Assembly: GCA_029251375.1 (NCBI GenBank)
Contig: JAQXDL010000036.1
Span: 1 to 41,660, forward strand
Direction of reading: 5' to 3'
DNA length: 41,660 nucleotides
Source: Pseudomonadales bacterium
Lineage (GTDB): Bacteria > Pseudomonadota > Gammaproteobacteria > Pseudomonadales > Azotimanducaceae
Of the stretch, positions 39,976 through 41,660 are shown piece after piece. Position 1 is the stretch's first letter. Every line of letters starts with the position of its first letter. The position numbers and the translations under genes are program-made. The notes under the pieces were generated by a model, which saw only the letters and a list, made by a program, of their open reading frames with translations, was not told the origin of the DNA and did not search any database.

Positions 39976-41442
39976 TTAAAGCGCTATATCACCCGCTTTA
40001 TTGACTAGGCCTGTTTTGCCGCAGAACTCTGCCTTTGTCATTTCTAGCAGTGTATCTGCGTCAGTAACATTCGCCCACGTCCGTCTGCCATCGGGCAGTA
40101 AGCAAGCCGTATGTCCAGTCACGGGGCCCTGCGGTCCATACATAACAGTATAGGATTCAACCGTCACCTCTCCGTCATGTTCGTCAACGGACTCTCTGAA
40201 GAAAGTTGCGTCCACCTCCGGCTGAACGTTCTCATGTTTAAAGCCTTCTGGCGGTTGCTCTGAGGAATAAATACCAAACGCATGCTTTGTCAGATAACCG
40301 CCATTTGCTGTGATCATGCCTTTTTTACCGGGTGCTTCTCGCAGTAACTCAACCATTCGAGAAATACTATGCATCACATAATTGTTAAGCGGGCCTCCGC
40401 CAAACGTCAGTCCACCGGTTATCGTCAAGGGTTTTGAATCATCCAGACCTAGTTCTTGCACTGCAACTTGGACTGCTGACGGGAAACAGCTGTAGACATC
40501 AATGAGATCGATATCCTGCGTCGTCATTCCCAACAACTCAAGTGCTCGCATACCAGCAATACGAATTGCTGGTGATGAATGCAGGTTATCGCGATTAGAG
40601 ACAAAATAAGTATCGTGGGCGTCAGTTCCCGACCATGGATAGATCCATTGAGACTCAGGTATTCCCATCTGCCTCGCTTTGTCAGTTGAACAAACCAATA
40701 ATGCAGATGCCATATCAACCGCATTGTTCGAATTCATAAGTTTCGGGTAGGGAAAACTAATCATTCGATTTCTTGCAGAAGCCGTACGAATTGTCTCAGC
40801 TGTGACGGGGTCCTGAATCCAAGCATGCGGGTTGTTTGAAGCGACTTTACTAAAACCCGCCCATAATTCTGATATGCGCTTTTGGTGAGCCTCTATGCTT
40901 TCACCTCTGTTAAAGCGGATGGCATTTTCAAAGATCGGATAGATTTGAATGGGCGCCCGAATACCTCGGTTATTTTCAGCATCGGAGGACATTTTGTGCT
41001 CCTCATCGAGCATCCTTGAATAGGTGCCTTGCACATCGCTAATCGGCAGATCTACACCAGCCTTGAGCGCCTTAGCTTGGCTGTTACCGTTCTCAGCACC
41101 CGTAATGACAATACAGGACTTTGAACCATCTTGAATTTCTAGGACCGATTGATTAACGGCATTTTGAACCATATTACCGCCATAGGGCGTACCACAGGTT
41201 TCGACATTACCGAGGTTCAAAGCATCTGCAACATACTGCGCTGGGTTTTTATAACGCCAAACACCACGGATGACACGGACAGATTCGATTTGGTCGATCA
41301 ATTTTGCATTGCCCGCATCTTCCGCGGCCGCTCTAACCGCATCAACCATCAATTGCACAGGCTCTTTTCCAAGCAAGGGATCTGATAGTCTCTGCAAGAT
41401 CTGAGATACACCTACGATGACGGGGATATTTTGAGTCAACAT
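39976..41442 (-). CDS. Thiolase-fold acetyl-CoA acetyltransferase-like protein with altered active site
   Basis: A 488-residue protein of the thiolase/SCP2-thiolase-like family found beside acyl-CoA genes. The N-terminal half has VIVGVSQILQR, VRVIRGVWRYKN and GTPYGGNMVQNAVNQ; the C-terminal half has MMTANGGYLTKHAFGIYSSE-like text with the His (KHAFG) that thiolases use. Where thiolases place the nucleophilic Cys, about 17 residues before the helix end in EIQDG, this protein has Gly89; Cys83 is six residues away. A further C-terminal domain follows (VTVESYTVMYGPQGPV). The activity may therefore not be thiolysis. AAGG lies 9 nt before the ATG. First gene of a run with the deacetylase and Nudix genes. 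Confidence 0.8.
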   Translation of the reverse strand: MLTQNIPVIVGVSQILQRLSDPLLGKEPVQLMVDAVRAAAEDAGNAKLIDQIESVRVIRGVWRYKNPAQYVADALNLGNVETCGTPYGGNMVQNAVNQSVLEIQDGSKSCIVITGAENGNSQAKALKAGVDLPISDVQGTYSRMLDEEHKMSSDAENNRGIRAPIQIYPIFENAIRFNRGESIEAHQKRISELWAGFSKVASNNPHAWIQDPVTAETIRTASARNRMISFPYPKLMNSNNAVDMASALLVCSTDKARQMGIPESQWIYPWSGTDAHDTYFVSNRDNLHSSPAIRIAGMRALELLGMTTQDIDLIDVYSCFPSAVQVAVQELGLDDSKPLTITGGLTFGGGPLNNYVMHSISRMVELLREAPGKKGMITANGGYLTKHAFGIYSSEQPPEGFKHENVQPEVDATFFRESVDEHDGEVTVESYTVMYGPQGPVTGHTACLLPDGRRTWANVTDADTLLEMTKAEFCGKTGLVNKAGDIAL

Positions 41443-41595
41443 TTATGCAAACCTTTTAAAATTTTGATTCGTCATTCTGCCACAGAAAGATTATTGCTGT
41501 CTTTTACTATAGGCAGACGATATGAGCAGGCACATTCACTAGCAGGTACAGTTAACATGTATCGCTAGGTCGTAAAGCCAGATGATCCCGAACAG

Positions 41596-41660
41596 CAGCT
41601 ATGGGTATTTCAGAAGAACAGCTATAGGCATCTCAGAAGAACAGCTATAGGCATCTCAGA
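41596..41660 (+). repeat. 23-bp tandem repeat running off the right window edge
   Basis: CAGCTATGGGTATTTCAGAA plus GAA at 41596-41618, a close copy at 41619-41641 and a truncated third at 41642-41660 (units 2 and 3 identical as far as visible). The array is at least 2.8 units and continues outside the window. Adjacent units leave no spacer, so this is not a CRISPR. It lies upstream of the thiolase-fold gene. Confidence 0.8.

Noticed and set aside
41596-41660. CRISPR-like repeats at the right edge
   Set aside because: Units are contiguous without spacers and there are no cas genes; a plain tandem repeat.

Overview
This window is a gene-dense stretch of a bacterial chromosome. I infer a marine-type gammaproteobacterium of intermediate G+C. 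OxyR, UvrA, Bcp, NnrU, HslJ-type META, MerC and PiT/DUF47 proteins all have the form usual in Gammaproteobacteria, and most genes have a GGAG-type ribosome binding site. I see no tRNA, rRNA, CRISPR array, insertion sequence, prophage or integrase. The species cannot be named from the sequence.

Layout. 1-8.1 kb: the end of a ChaC-type glutathione cyclotransferase, an M20 amidohydrolase, a ketopantoate-reductase-like enzyme, a META-domain lipoprotein, a GST, a carboxymuconolactone-decarboxylase-like protein, then a minus-strand operon of an ACAD10/11-type phosphotransferase, a second GST and NnrU, and finally peroxiredoxin Bcp. 8.5-14.8 kb: the korAB 2-oxoacid:ferredoxin oxidoreductase operon with a clear terminator, an eroded segment with remnants of a TPP-dependent enzyme and an FHA protein, oxyR, a phytanoyl-CoA-dioxygenase-like gene and a small secreted HEAT-like protein. 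15-18.5 kb: a TrmB-type regulator behind a TTGTCA dyad, an unrecognised protein with four copies of a G-K-A-x-F-x-S-R-D-L motif, and an M32 carboxypeptidase. 18.6-23.7 kb: a histidine phosphatase divergent from an acyl-CoA carboxylase carboxyltransferase gene whose leader holds a nine-unit 12-bp tandem repeat, a small secreted protein, an M20 dipeptidase-like enzyme and a CinA-type MoaB/Mog domain protein. 23.8-31.4 kb: a YafY/WYL regulator pseudogene with two in-frame stops, uvrA, an exported protein with an STI1-like tail, a NUDT19-like Nudix gene, a Bax-type glucosaminidase and a 19-residue-period beta-solenoid protein (DUF4097-like). 31.4-41.7 kb: an ADP-ribose-type Nudix hydrolase, an N-acyl-D-amino-acid deacylase, an SDR and enoyl-CoA hydratase pair, the DUF47-PiT phosphate transport pair, a MerC protein, a CoA-pyrophosphatase-like Nudix gene, a YdjC/ChbG deacetylase and a thiolase-fold protein lacking the nucleophilic Cys.

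How the genes fit together. Three themes recur: thiol and redox handling (ChaC, two GSTs, Bcp, OxyR), acyl-CoA chemistry (phosphotransferase, carboxyltransferase, enoyl-CoA hydratase, SDR, PhyH-like and thiolase-like proteins, two CoA-type Nudix enzymes) and hydrolysis of modified amino acids or peptides (two M20 enzymes, M32, N-acyl-D-amino-acid deacylase). Most genes stand alone or in two- to three-gene operons, so these links are inference. No complete new defence or mobile system was found. The most unusual items are the repeat-motif protein at 15845-16963, the 12-bp tandem repeat in the carboxyltransferase leader, the two decayed loci, the solenoid protein, and short degenerate tandem repeats in several intergenic spaces, including the right edge of the window.
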